From Kalaharituber pfeilii (taxonomy: Eukaryota > Ascomycota > Pezizomycetes > Pezizales > Pezizaceae), in contig WHUZ01000018.1 in the NCBI GenBank assembly GCA_015179045.1, positions 310,001 to 374,000 on the forward strand: 64,000 bases of DNA, read 5' to 3'. Positions within the stretch are counted from its first letter, which is position 1. Each line of letters begins with the position of its first letter. The notes below the pieces were generated by a model, which was not told where the DNA came from, did no database searches, and saw nothing but the letters and a program-made list of their open reading frames with translations. Shown in pieces: positions 52,348 through 63,409 of this stretch. A program made the translations under genes and the position numbers.

Positions 52348-53628
52348 CTGCATACCAGCAAATCGTATTGTTATGCTTTTATGAGATTACGAGTGCTAGT
52401 AATACTTAAGTATGATTAGTTTTGACTTTTGGTGAACACATCAATGTCGGCAATGCTACTTCAGATCCAATCAGAGCTGCAGTACACTCTAACAGGCAAC
52501 GTGGTAGACTTCATAATCATCGAAATCGGTATCAATGTGCTCAAACTTCCCCGTCATTTTTTTTTTTTTGGGCAGGGTGAACTTCCCCTTCATAGGACAC
52601 GATGAATTTCGTACATTAACCTTAATCCGTTACAATTGTCAAAGGCATTGCACCAAGGACATCCCGTTCAAAGTTGCTATTTTTAGTTAAGACATGCAGC
52701 CTTGGTTGCACAACAAGGCTTGAGCTACAACTGTAGTGTGGATGGCGCATGGCTGGCTCGCCACTTAACCATTGTTGAAGCTCAAGTTCCCAATTTTACT
52801 TTTCTTCCACCGTGTAACCACGACGGTTACTGCAGCCCTAACATCGATTACCTTTGGCTTGTTCTAAGCTAACTGCTACGTACAGATGACATCGATACAT
52901 TCTGCCAAGGCAGTGAAACTTCGTTCTTTGTGTTGCTTGGGTATGGCATGTGCAAGTGGAAAGAGCCGACTTAGTGCATAAAATTGCTAGAACACCAAAT
53001 CTTGATCGAGTGCCTAAAATTTCTCTCGCCATGACTTTTCATATTCTCGTCAGGGCACTTCAGCATCGTCGTCATTACTATCAAGGGTAAATCACCGAGG
53101 CTCTGCAGAACTAGTCTCTAGCCACATAGCTCCTCTGCTCTTAGCTCAGTCAGCGTACCTTCTATTTTCAAACCTCGTCCACTCTGACTCGACACTTTCC
53201 ACTTAAACATGCCATACCCAAGTAACTCAAAGATTGTGCGTTCTTGAACATACCAAAGTAAGGTGAGTACTTCGCTAAGGATAACACGCATCAACCATCA
53301 TAGCACTGTGCCCCGTATGCTTGTTTATCGGTCTGGGTCCACGTGAGCTGAAAGGCTAGCGAAAGCCTCGAGATAGGCGTCAATTAGTATGGCGTGCACG
53401 GGCTTCTGCGGGATGTGTGTTTACTAGGTTTTCCGTGCGGCCGTATATCAATGTGACGTGCTCTAAAAGTATCTACCGCATAATCTGGCGAGCAAGACCC
53501 CCAGTCGGACTTTCCGGGTTAAGCCGAATTCTGATCTCTTCTATCCCCTATTTCACCTAGGAAGTGTCTCTCTTGCCTCCATATACATAGAATTAGCAAC
53601 CTTACGCAAAGCTTCCCCTTTACTGACG
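52348..53628. other. Intergenic sequence with an inverted repeat
   Basis: No supported gene. Contains an inverted pair: 52922-52975 and about 53185-53238 match over some 50 bp in reverse complement (CTTGGGTATGGCATGT and AAGTGGAAAG blocks), enclosing about 210 bp. It may be a small MITE or a hairpin transcript. Confidence 0.45.
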
Positions 53629-54044
53629 GTGGTCTTGCTCACCAGATTATGCGGGATCATGAGATCAAGATGTTCAACTGGCTATACCTGTGTAACAGCC
53701 GGACCAAGAAATATCCCTATACCTCTGCTGTCAGGCAACCCCACCTGCACCACTTCCGATTCGGCAAGTTTCTCCCGTTGGCTACTACTCCCCCTCTGGT
53801 GCTTGTGCTCGTTCCCAACTTCTGGATCCGCTTACCAATGTTGGATGAAGGGTACACCTGGATTTAATTTTAGTGACACTTATGCACCTGACATTGCTGC
53901 GCAGTGGTACCCAGTAGCCGAGAAACATGCACACATGTACTCGAGTACAATGAGTTTACCGCACAATTGGGCATCTGCCGAAGACTTGAAGAGACAAAAC
54001 ACATCGCTCTGCAAAAACTTATAAATCTACTGTACTTTCTTCCC

Positions 54045-54191
54045 GGCAACTCCTCCTTATTCTCACCAACCTCCATATTCATTCGCTTCCTTCATCCGCT
54101 ACACGTGGACCCAACTTTCGCTTTCGAGCTTTATTCTCAAATTTTAATTCTACCTTCGCTGACGTATAACATCAGACGCTAAAAAAAAAAA
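54045..54191 (+). promoter_or_regulatory. CT-rich promoter and leader of the secreted-protein gene
   Basis: Pyrimidine-rich words (CTTCCTTC, CTCCTTATTCTC, TTCTCACC) precede the start, and an A-run (54181-54191) leads directly to the ATG, a favourable leader in fungi. No TATA box. Confidence 0.4.
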
Positions 54192-55113
54192 ATGAAATTC
54201 ACGCTCTCGTTCGCCCTCACCACTATCCTCGCTGGAACAGCACTGGCCGGTAGAGATAAGCCAAAGCCGACGAAGTGCGAGCCTACAACCGTGACTTCTA
54301 TCTCTACTGTCACGGTGACTGTTACACCAACAACTACATCTGCCACCTCATGTGAGACTCCCACGGCATCTGCTACATACGTAGGCCAGATAGAGGTACT
54401 TGTGTCCTACAGCCCTATGTTCTGCTCGAAGCCGATTTCTGACGTTTGCTACAGCCTCCTGCCTGGCCAACCAGTGGTCCTGAGTACGAGGGCCTTGTCT
54501 TCGGCTCGGGATGGGGCCACATCGCATGCGAGCAATACTGCTCGTCATCTTGCGGCCCTGGAACCCCGACTTGCGATCCCAGCTGCTCTAACAAAGGTAA
54601 GCAAAACATCTCATGACACCGCAATCTCCATGTACATAAGTTGACGAGCTCCCGTCAGGTACCTGCGGCTTCTCCAACAAAACCAACCTCTACATTGGCG
54701 GCCACTCTGGCCAAGACCCGCAAAACCCGGGATACACCATTGAGGCCAAAGCACCCGCCACCAGCTTCTCCATCCCACTTATATTCCTTACCTCTGGCGA
54801 AACCGACTTTGTTGACGGCTACCCATACATCAACTTCGAGGTCCGTTCATGGGATAAGTTTGGTAACCAACGGCCCACTCAGAACTTTGTGATTCCGCGC
54901 CCACCAAGCACGTGGTATCACACTGATATTAGACTCGACTTGCTGAACTTGGGGATCGTGGATGTGGGCAAGATTGAGTTCTTGCCGTTCCAGGAGGGAA
55001 GCATTGGGGGTCCCGGGCAGGGACCTGACGGAAGGATCTTGGCGAATGTGAAGATTGATGGAGATGGATATGGTGGGCCAATCCCATATCAGGTTTTCAC
55101 TCCCCTATGCTAG
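54192..55113 (+). CDS. Secreted Cys-containing protein with Thr-rich N-terminal linker, 3 exons
   Basis: Model: exons 54192-54380, 54455-54596, 54659-55113; introns of 74 and 62 nt (GTAGGC...TACAG and GTAAGC...GTCAG), all in frame, 261 residues. MKFTLSFALTTILAGTALA is a clear signal peptide. Residues 20-63 are Lys/Pro then Thr/Ser/Val-rich, like an O-glycosylated linker. A Cys-rich segment follows (GWGHIACEQYCSSSCGPG, CDPSCSNKGTCGFS), then a folded-looking domain with NFVIPRPPSTWYHTDIRLDL and YGGPIPYQVFTPLC at the end. I do not recognise the family; an extracellular or effector-like role is inference. The first donor is non-consensus, so exon 1/2 is the weaker junction. Confidence 0.75.
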
Positions 55114-55698
55114 GGTAATGCGATAACGGATTAAATTGTATGCATATGGGCGGCGCCGAGTGAGGTTACCAGGAAGCAGTGAAGGGATTTGATGGTAATT
55201 TAACTGTGAGCAATATGTTCGAAAATGTTAGAACGTTGGAATGTGGAATTGGCGAAGCATATCCTAATAGGACTGGATTAAAAGTTAGATTAAAGAACTA
55301 GGATGGCAAGGGTTTATGTGTGATGACATATTAATGGGGCTTCATGACTTAACTTGGAATGGTTTTTTTGCAATTCTGTTTGTACGAAGGTACTGGTCTA
55401 ACGCCGCAACATAGACACCCGTCCACGTAGTGCAGATGCATAATACTGTAATATCAATTGAACCTAGCACTAGCTCTCACATTGGATTGCGAAATAAGTA
55501 AACCGTGAGTAAAGTTTCATGTTTGTGCACAAAGAAAACCACGTGTATGTTACCCCGAACTGGTGTGATCCATACCATGCGCGTGCTCAATTCTATCCCA
55601 AAGATAAATGCTGCAATAAATGCTGCAAGGATTTCGCGAATTGCTAAATAGAGCTTAATTAAGTGGTTATCAGCTTTGTGTCATGTAACCGTTACATA
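55114..55698. other. 3' flank of the secreted-protein gene
   Basis: No frame or repeat recognised. Confidence 0.35.
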
Positions 55699-55709
55699 AG
55701 GTAACCATA

Positions 55710-55923
55710 GGGGGGAGAGGTGGAGAGATATAGGGGAGCCTCCCTGATGCAGAAACCAGAAGAACCGTCCGGAAGTTTCTGGAATGAGGTTTTAGAAGGG
55801 GGTGGAACGGGGATGTGTATCCTTTGTTAAGCCTGTCTTCGGGCTTTGAGGGCTTGCCCAGGGACCCTGCCACGGCTTGGCGCTGCAAGCGGGGTTACGT
55901 GATTTAAAAAAAAAAAAAAAATG
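55710..55923 (+). mobile_element. Longest family-2 insertion, 214 bp
   Basis: AGGTAACCATA at 55699-55709 and 55924-55934. Besides the 3' end (CCCTGC...GCGGGGTTACGTGA and oligo-A) it keeps upstream sequence with TCTTCGGGCTTTGAGGGC, shared with the copy at 27858. No definite protein motif, so whether family 2 is a LINE or a SINE remains open. Confidence 0.82.
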
Positions 55924-55934
55924 AGGTAACCATA

Positions 55935-57370
55935 CCTCAAAGCTCTTATTGGCTGATTTGGTTAGCTACGTGAAACAGCCGATTTTCGTTACCTGAAATT
56001 ACGTTGATCATGTAGCCAAATCGTAGTCTGGTTGGCACGACCCCCGACCGGAGGGAGGCCAAATCGTTGCGTTATCATACCACGCGGAACTTTGGGTAAC
56101 GACAAGGATATGCAGCCTGTTGTTAGCTAACTACAGAGATATGATTGGTCTCTTACCAAATCAGCAACTTTTAGACAACGGTGCATATGCATAAGCGGTC
56201 TTAAATTTACCACTTCATGAGCATACCCAATTTACACATGAAAGCTCTTCAGTTTCGACCCTTATAAAGCCATCTACAGTAAGGACTCATATTTATCTGA
56301 ATCTTATTCTAAGTCAAGTAGCATAGACATAGCATGAGTCTTAATGGCGGTCATGACCATCTGTTTCGATTTTGACCTTCTCACAGATGCAGGGCATGTT
56401 GACGTTGCAGATGTGGGGGAAATCAGCTACCATCCACTCATTTCGGCTTAGTTGATTGGCATGGGTTACCTAACGCAACGTACCGGTAACTTGACGCAAA
56501 GCTGATAACCACTAAAATATTGCGACTTCCAATTTCTTACAAAATAGCCAGGTTCAGATCTTAGTTCCCGCTCAACGGTAGAGTACTTAGGCAGCCAATA
56601 CGGATGACTTCTCGTCGCCCAGATTCCCATACCCAGTCGCCTAGTCCGTGATTCCGCCGCAACACAACACACACGCTAAACTCTCAAAATATTTGTCAGC
56701 AATTTCTAACTTCAGCCTCACCACTATCTGCATTACTATTTCGCCAGCATGTACATTATCACCAACACATTTAGCTGTCACCAGCTATCCACACTCTCAC
56801 TAATACTCTTTATAGTCTTCTGCTAGTATCTACAATGCTTGAACAAATAAAACGGCTTCCATTGTTGTTGCTTCTTTTGTAGACTAAATAGTATTAAAAA
56901 GGTGGATAATAAAGCGACTTGAAGTTCCTCATCTAGATCCATAGTAAGTGGTGTATAATAGAGAAAACATAGCTCAATTTATGTAGATCTATATGCAACA
57001 ATTTTTGGTGTTGCGGTTTGATGCTTTTTTATTCTCATTGTCTAATGTATTTCTTACTAGTGCGATATCTGGGAGCGTGTTCCGAGAATCTAGGAATATG
57101 GGCAGATGGTGGGGGGAGGGGTGCGTCGAGATTCTAAAATCTGGAAGGGGTTTGAAAAATTTTCTGGGAGAGCGAGCGCTGATAAGCGTTTGGGAATGGG
57201 CGGCTCAAGGTTGAGTGGCTCATCGCTCAAAGGGGCAAATCCTAGCTCCGATCGGGAAGGTGTTAATAAAAAGAGGGGGAAAAATATATTTGAAAACTTC
57301 CTAAATAAATATAGGAAGGGTTTTGGGTATTCGATAATTTATGTTCGCTATCTCGATTTCACATTACATT
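55935..57370. other. AT-rich intergenic sequence
   Basis: Short frames without motifs. The last part may be promoter DNA of the following gene. Confidence 0.35.
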
Positions 57371-57600
57371 CATTTTGACGTTTGTTCGTGCAGATTTTGG
57401 TTCATTCATTCAGAGATCAGCGCGTGTCCCCTCACTTGTTTCGCCACGTGCACATCGTTCGTTATCTGCATATAAGAAGTCGTCCACCCCATTGAATTAC
57501 TCAAAGTTGTCAAGAAGTTGGTTTTCCACATCCGACCGACCACGATCGATATCACATTCACGTCGCTTCGCAGATACAGATTCCAAAAATTCCGCCACCA

Positions 57601-58426
57601 TGGGACTCAAAGTAGACAAGCGCTGGGAAGGGCTTATTCATTTGCCTGTCTCAATACTTTTGTTGATCTTTGCTACCGGTCTCACGGGGCTCTGCGCCTG
57701 GCAAATTACGGCGGCTCGAGCATATCACGACCGCCAGCGCTCGAGATATGGTGACTACAATTATCGCGATGAGGAACAGTACTACAATTCTATGTACTAC
57801 TACGATTATGATACTGTGCCGGTACTACCGTAAGTGTATCCAGAGCATTAATATATTCCCGTCTTCCAGATTGCCGAGATATTTAGGGCTTTTGGGCATC
57901 ACTCAAGAGCTGGTCGCAAGGCACTGCAGCTAACATTTCAGCAAACAGAGCGCTTCTAGTATCATTTGCCCCCATCACCATCGCCCATGCAATCATCGAC
58001 ATCGCATTATATCTCACTTCGAAGCTGCAACCTGTCTACGTGATCAGCATGTCCAGCGTTATGCTCGCTTTCTGGGTGGGCTTGACCATTACGGCGGGCC
58101 TTTTTCTTGCGTTCATTCACGTTGCGGTCTGCTTTGTTCTTATGTTGGCGCCCCCCACCCTGCGCTCCGTCCCCTTGTCCCCCCTTAAGCTTCTTAGGCC
58201 CGGAGATTGTTTATCTAGATATGTGCTAATACTTCCGGAACACAGGATCCTCTACATCGTGTCTATCATCCTCTCTTCACTTACACACAAGCGCATTAAG
58301 AAGCAAAAGAAGGCTGCAGAAATTACGTGCAAATGTTGCCATCTCTGCAAAAATTGTGGGGAGAAGTTGTCGGCTTCTGCTTTTACCACGTATTTGGAGG
58401 TTGGTACTGAAGGCAAAGAAGCGTAG
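57601..58426 (+). CDS. Small multi-pass membrane protein with C-terminal Cys cluster
   Basis: Start chosen at 57601 because of the ideal context GCCACCATGG; the frame is open upstream to 57375 but that part is Ser-rich and unlike the rest. Exon 1 ends at 57829 before GTAAGT; a CTAAC branch point and an acceptor at 57948 give a 119-nt intron that joins in frame. Membrane segments: VSILLLIFATGLTGLCAW, LLVSFAPITIAHAIIDIALY, VMLAFWVGLTITAGLFLAFI and a further hydrophobic part near ILYIVSIILSSL. Between segments 1 and 2 is a Tyr-rich loop (RYGDYNYRDEEQYYNSMYYY). The tail carries CKCCHLCKNCGEK. The MARVEL-like four-helix layout is suggestive only. A further intron in the second half cannot be excluded. 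Confidence 0.6.
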
Positions 58427-58517
58427 CTAGTCTGACAACACCTCAGCCTGCGGTGCAATCGGCTGAGCAAGTGGGGTCTGTTCAATCATGTCGAATAGGA
58501 AACTTTGTGTCAATTTC

Positions 58518-58518
<1 letters not shown>

Positions 58519-58552
<34 letters not shown>
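58519..58552 (+). repeat. (ATG)n microsatellite
   Basis: About eleven GAT/ATG triplets in a row, 95 bp after the membrane-protein stop. Confidence 0.9.
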
Positions 58553-58554
<2 letters not shown>

Positions 58555-58599
58555 CAGAAGTTCTTGTATGCGATTAAGGGGGTTCTGGATTCGATTTCA

Positions 58600-60015
58600 A
58601 ATATTTGTAGTGGCTATGATCTATGTGTATTTAATCCTACTACAATCATAGTTATAGTGCTGCCATAATAGTACGATATGTGGATAATACTAAAAGTTAA
58701 ACATAATAGGGGTAATGAAATAAAAATTCCTCAGGGAAAGGAACAATTTTTTAAAATTAAACCCTCTCGGAAATCTGGAACTTCGCCGACTCCACTCGAC
58801 TCTATATACACAAAAGCAAATCACAAGTGTAGCCATAGGATTCTGCTATTTCCTGGCATAAAATGTGGCAGAATTCAGGAATATGCAAATTTGTTAGCAG
58901 GCTTGGCGTTCTTGACTAGCTGAAATCTTTTTTCTGCTTTTGGTGAGATCAGAGCTTTGCTTATTGTTACGTTTGGAAAAAGCAGAGCCGAAAGGATTGA
59001 AATTGTTTACATTTCAATATCCTTGATTATTTGTATTCAATTTATGGTAATAGCAGTTGCAGTAGATTTTGATAACACCAAGAACACTAGCATCTGTAAG
59101 GTCTACTCTACATGGGGGCCTGAAGGCTCCTAACAGCGACATCAACGTCAATTTCCGCAATCTCCCAACCTAGGACAACTCACAAAGATTGAACTCACGT
59201 GCCCCTTGGCACCACCTACTCAATCGGGGTGTCAGTTTTCAGCTCAACAGTCAGTACATCTCTAGATTCCTTGCTGTTGGTGTATGGTTACCATCTTGCA
59301 GTATCTATCCGTAGCCATCAATAACGGTAAGCCGGCATTCTTCTCCCCCGAGACTTAATCAATTTCATGTCAACCTTTGTGGTTTGAGGACAAACCTTTG
59401 ATTTATTTTAGATGTCGACGGCAGATACCGAAAACTCTACTTCCACATACAGTAGGGGTTGTCGACGATTAATTGAGAATAGTTACCACACTTCACTATA
59501 CCTTACTATACTTGACTGAGGCGCTTTTAGTGCCTTGGGCCCCTCGTGGTGGCGCAACTTACCAACATAAGTTCTTTTACCAGACAAAATCGACTGGTAA
59601 ATGGCTGTTCTGGTAAGTAGAGCTCAGTAAGTAACCTCCTTTGCTGCATACACCCGCATTATTTCGCACCATATGCAGCACCCGTGTATTCACTTCCCCC
59701 GTCACGTCAAACTTACAGTGCGGATCTACAAACACAAATAACACACATCTATCCTATTCATATTTGTCTCTTCATCACACATCAATTTTCTTCAAATTTG
59801 AATTGGAGTCTGAATCTGAATTAAGAATCATATAGCTTTTACGTCGCTCCTAAGCACCTGATGTATTACAGCTCGTTGACTTAGAGGGCACGTAAAGTTG
59901 ACATGCGTATGTATGCAACGATGTGTAGGGACATAAATTTCGCCGGGGTAAAAGGGGTATCTCACGACACCTGCCTAGTTTGGCTGGCGTATTTTCCCTG
60001 GTAACTTCTGGTAAC

Positions 60016-60017
<2 letters not shown>
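58600..60017. other. Intergenic sequence
   Basis: An 81-codon frame at 58678-58923 is Lys-rich with no motif; its support is weak. Nothing else recognised. Confidence 0.35.

Positions 60018-60018
<1 letters not shown>

Positions 60019-60050
<32 letters not shown>
60019..60050 (+). repeat. A-tract of about 32 bases
   Basis: Uninterrupted A-run after TGGTAACCAT. It resembles a retro-insertion tail, but no family-1 or family-2 3' end or flanking duplication precedes it. Confidence 0.6.
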
Positions 60051-60053
<3 letters not shown>

Positions 60054-60059
60054 TCATGC

Positions 60060-61115
60060 CGGACTCTAAGTTCTACAAACGTGGTTGTATGTACTTGAAA
60101 AGTATTATACAACCTCTCGAGTGAGGAGAATTCAAAGGTGCTCAACTAAGCTACTTATGCAGATGGGAACTTCGATTCGAAGGCGGAAGAGGAATTAGAA
60201 AGCTCGAAGAGCTTTGCATCTCAATTTATACTCTGTTGCTTATGCTAAACAAGTATACCAAGTTTTGTGACTATTGGACTAATATGCACAAAGTTACTGT
60301 CATGTCAAGAGTACATTTTTGCTTACTCAGTTTGAATCCAGTATTGAGCTTTATTTCATGAGAAAGAAGTATAGCGACTCCGTAAAACTATATAATAGAA
60401 ATACATGCATAGGGAAATGTTTTCTGAATGACTCGTAGCGCTGACAAAGGATTGGGGCAGTTGAGCACTGCAGGGTATACATATGTGTAAAAGCCTAACT
60501 TCCTGACATGGCACATAGATGTGCATGCCAATATGACTATATGAGTCCACAGAGGTTCAGAAATATATCCTGAAAGCTTGGTGATAGTATCACTGGTATC
60601 GCAACCTCTCGATGAGGTGCCAATGGCCGACTGCTAAGGAGCCTCACATATGCAATATGCGTATAATGTGCATGCAACATGTGACAGCAGAAAATGCATC
60701 GCCGTCGTGAAGGTGATGTGAGCTGTTAAGTTTCTATTTCGCCCGGCACAGGTTAATTCTTTGTGCTTACCACCTCTATTACAGATACTACTGACATATG
60801 GATTTCTATGGTGACGAAGGTCCAAACCAGAGAATTATCTCACATCGTTGCACAAACTGAGTCTTAGCTAGTAAACCCATTTCCAATGCCATGTATCTCA
60901 TAGGTATGAGTGTTATAAGTGTAATATGTACAATTCACCGCTTACAATACATACTGTGTACGCATTCACTGGTGTGGTGGTCACAGTGGCCCTAGGGCCC
61001 TATAAGATCTAACGATGGAGTCATGAATATCCTATATAGGCTCGCAGGCAATATTGCCACACTGCTAAGATATGTTTCTGAACCTCGATAGACTCATATT
61101 GCCATACACTTCTAT
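60060..61115. other. Intergenic sequence
   Basis: No coding or RNA feature recognised. Confidence 0.35.
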
Positions 61116-61119
61116 GGAG

Positions 61120-61303
61120 GCAGTGGCTGAGGGATATCCATAGATAGAACATCATGATATATAGCAAGTTAGACAAGAGATGGAAGGCACGCAGGATTGA
61201 CTATAAGAAGGGCCAGCAAGAGCTGCCCTCTCGAAAATCAAACGCCAAGGGTTGTCCTAAGTTACACTCTCATATTTACTACATCATCGTAGAAACCGTA
61301 ACA
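61120..61303 (-). mobile_element. Partial LTR of the TGTTACGG family
   Basis: On the - strand it starts TGTTACGG (61303), continues TTTCTACGATGATGTAG and GTAACTTAGGACAAC, and stops after the GCCACTGCCTC word, about 184 bp of the 460-bp LTR at 51883. Truncated, no target duplication. Confidence 0.75.
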
Positions 61304-61399
61304 CAGGGTCTCTTCGCTGATATGCTCCTGGAAGTGCAACGCCACCTGATAGTACCAAGCTACCGCCAGTGCACTTGATCTGGGAGCAGGAACTACTTC

Positions 61400-62080
61400 A
61401 ACTCTTAGCTAAGGTCATGGAACATCCAAAATGGGATGTGATGGAATTTGGAAGGAACATACGGATAGAACTGAGCCCCCATCTCAGTACCAGCAACGTG
61501 CAAGCCGAGAATCTCGTGACGGAGAAGGTATTCGCCGTCGGCAAGTCCCAGTAGGATGGTGACCATCCATGTAACACCAAGGGGTTTTTTTTTTGTTTTT
61601 TTTTTTGAGTCACGTAACCCTGCATACAGGCTACCAGCCTATGGCAGGGACTGGCACCAAGGGTTGCGAGCTTATCAGAAGCTCGAGGAATTGGGATCCC
61701 ATCCTATTTGATCGATTATAACCTGTTAAGGTGTTTAGTAACGAGATATTGACTTTACTCGACACATTGTTAACCATACCCAAACAGCTCCGCTGTTTCT
61801 CTTGAAGTCCGCACAGTTTGGTGTGCACTTGGCGATGTAAGTCATGACTGGACCAGAGTGGGAGGATCCTCCCCATTGATCCCAAACGAATTTGACCTGA
61901 GAGCCTGCCTTTACTGGAATCATGCTGCGGTCGGGTTATTACCCCCGAGATTGCAAGTGATATCGACCAGATCTTGCTTCCAGCCATGACACAAAGCCCT
62001 ACTTTCGACAGGGTCGCCTGCAAGGATGACGCTATTTGTTTTCGAGATATTATCCGGATTCCGTGGCCACGAGGTGCACC
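61400..62080 (-). pseudogene. AA9 lytic polysaccharide monooxygenase, broken
   Basis: On the - strand, blocks of an AA9 (former GH61) enzyme: DITCNLGGNNPTAA, IPVKAGSQVKFVWDQWGGSS, HSGPVMTYIAKCTPNC, an IDQIGWDPNSSSF block after a probable intron, then [20 protein letters not shown] and [14 protein letters not shown]. Active AA9 enzymes use copper at an N-terminal His brace to cleave cellulose oxidatively. Lesions: a 1-nt frame change between PTAA and IPVKAG, stops after NSSSF, a second frame change before WMVTI, and a family-2 insertion. The N-terminal His region (about 62050-62080) is poorly preserved. It cannot make an enzyme. Confidence 0.8.
61584..61654 (-). mobile_element. Family-2 insertion inside the AA9 pseudogene
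   Basis: CACCAAGGG at 61575-61583 and 61655-61663. On the - strand CCCTGCC, GGCTGGTAGCC, GCAGGG, TTACGTGA and A-rich tail. Its terminal stem CCCTGC/GCAGGG pairs fully where most copies have a U-G pair. Confidence 0.87.
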
Positions 62081-62089
62081 TACGCTTGC

Positions 62090-63300
62090 CGTTACGGGTC
62101 CAGATCTATCACAAATCTGGGCAGCTCAGTATTCTGCTTTTGTCAGTTCGGTTCTCCCCATGCAGCTTATAAAATCTATTTTGATACCCTGGAGAGTGAG
62201 CAAGCATATCATGAGACTACAAGCATATCCCTAGCAGAACGGCTGCCAGGGGACGGGGACGGAACAGAGGATTGTCCTCAGCCCCACAGAACAAACTGCT
62301 ATTGCCTCATGATTCGAGAAGATATATATAGGTCTGAATCTAGTACCAATTGCAAGGACTGATGGTTTGACGTCTCTCAAAAGAGGCAGCGATCACTGCC
62401 TTCCTTTCCATTCATGAATGTAAGCCTTTCTGGGGGCGACTAGTTAAGTCTTTTTGGTTGTAGCTTACAAATATACTAGAGAGAAGAGATAATATTTAAT
62501 TGTCTGATATAAGGTTTAATTGTACGCGAAACTGGTTGCTTGTTTGAAAGGAGGTTGCACCATGTGTTGAGTATTAGCTAAACAACCTGCAGTTTGGGCG
62601 TTCTCGAGTGGCGCGAGGAATGCCCTTGGCCCCGAGGTGGGTAGCGAGCTGGGTTGTACTGTAACATCCATCGGTATACATTTTAGGCTTGAAAAGTTTC
62701 TCCGCGAGTATACGTATGCTTTTCATTTCATCCAGAAGGATGTTTTGATTTTTGGCCGGTCAAGGATTCACATTATAATTAATTTGCAATATAATATATA
62801 TGCAATTTTATTTGCTATGCCCTTCCACTTCCGACTCCGGGATCCGGCGCTTAATGTGCACGTGCGCTTCGGACATCGTAATACCGAAAGTGAGATAATC
62901 GCAGAAGCGTACCTAAAAACGAATGGCGGCCCTGATTAATGTAAATGAGGCTGAAGTCGTCATGGAAGCCGAAAAGGATCATCACTGTTATGCAGTGGGC
63001 ATGCCTGTGCCAGGTCATTAGACACTAATCGCCGGTACCAGTCTCTAACCACACTGGACAATTGTACAAGACTTTGGAATTGCTCTCGTGCCTGCTGTAT
63101 TGAATATTCGAATGTGGTAGAGGGTCAGGCACGAGAACTCTTTGCAATTAATACCCGACAGCCTCGCAAGCACTAGTCATTAAATAGTACGGCTGAGCCA
63201 AGGCAGAGGCCGAAAATAATAGTCTGGGCACGAGAACAATTAAGTAGGTTGTCCCAAAGGTGCACATGCCAACCTTAACTCCTGTTGGTAGGACTTCATG
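62090..63300. other. Intergenic sequence
   Basis: Frames at 62036-62362 (+) oppose the AA9 5' side and have no motif. A 100-codon frame at 62637-62939 is unrecognised. Nothing else supportable. Confidence 0.35.
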
Positions 63301-63307
63301 AAATTCT

Positions 63308-63405
63308 TAAGGTTGGTGGTGAGGAGGGGGTGAGGAGGGGGAGTGAGGAGAGAGGGAGTGGTGGTGGGGGGTGAGGAGGAGTGGGGGAGCGGGGGAGCGG
63401 GAGCT
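63308..63405 (+). repeat. G-rich minisatellite
   Basis: GGTGAGGAGGGGG-type units and GGGGGAGC repeats, with enough G-runs for G-quadruplex formation. Confidence 0.55.
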
Positions 63406-63409
63406 CGGA

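Noticed and set aside
53629..54024. 131-codon frame upstream of the secreted-protein gene
   Set aside because: No signal peptide, domain or homologous block; it overlaps the likely promoter of the next gene.
60019..60050. Retro-insertion ending in the A-tract
   Set aside because: No family-1 or family-2 3' sequence and no flanking direct repeat; kept only as a simple A-tract.
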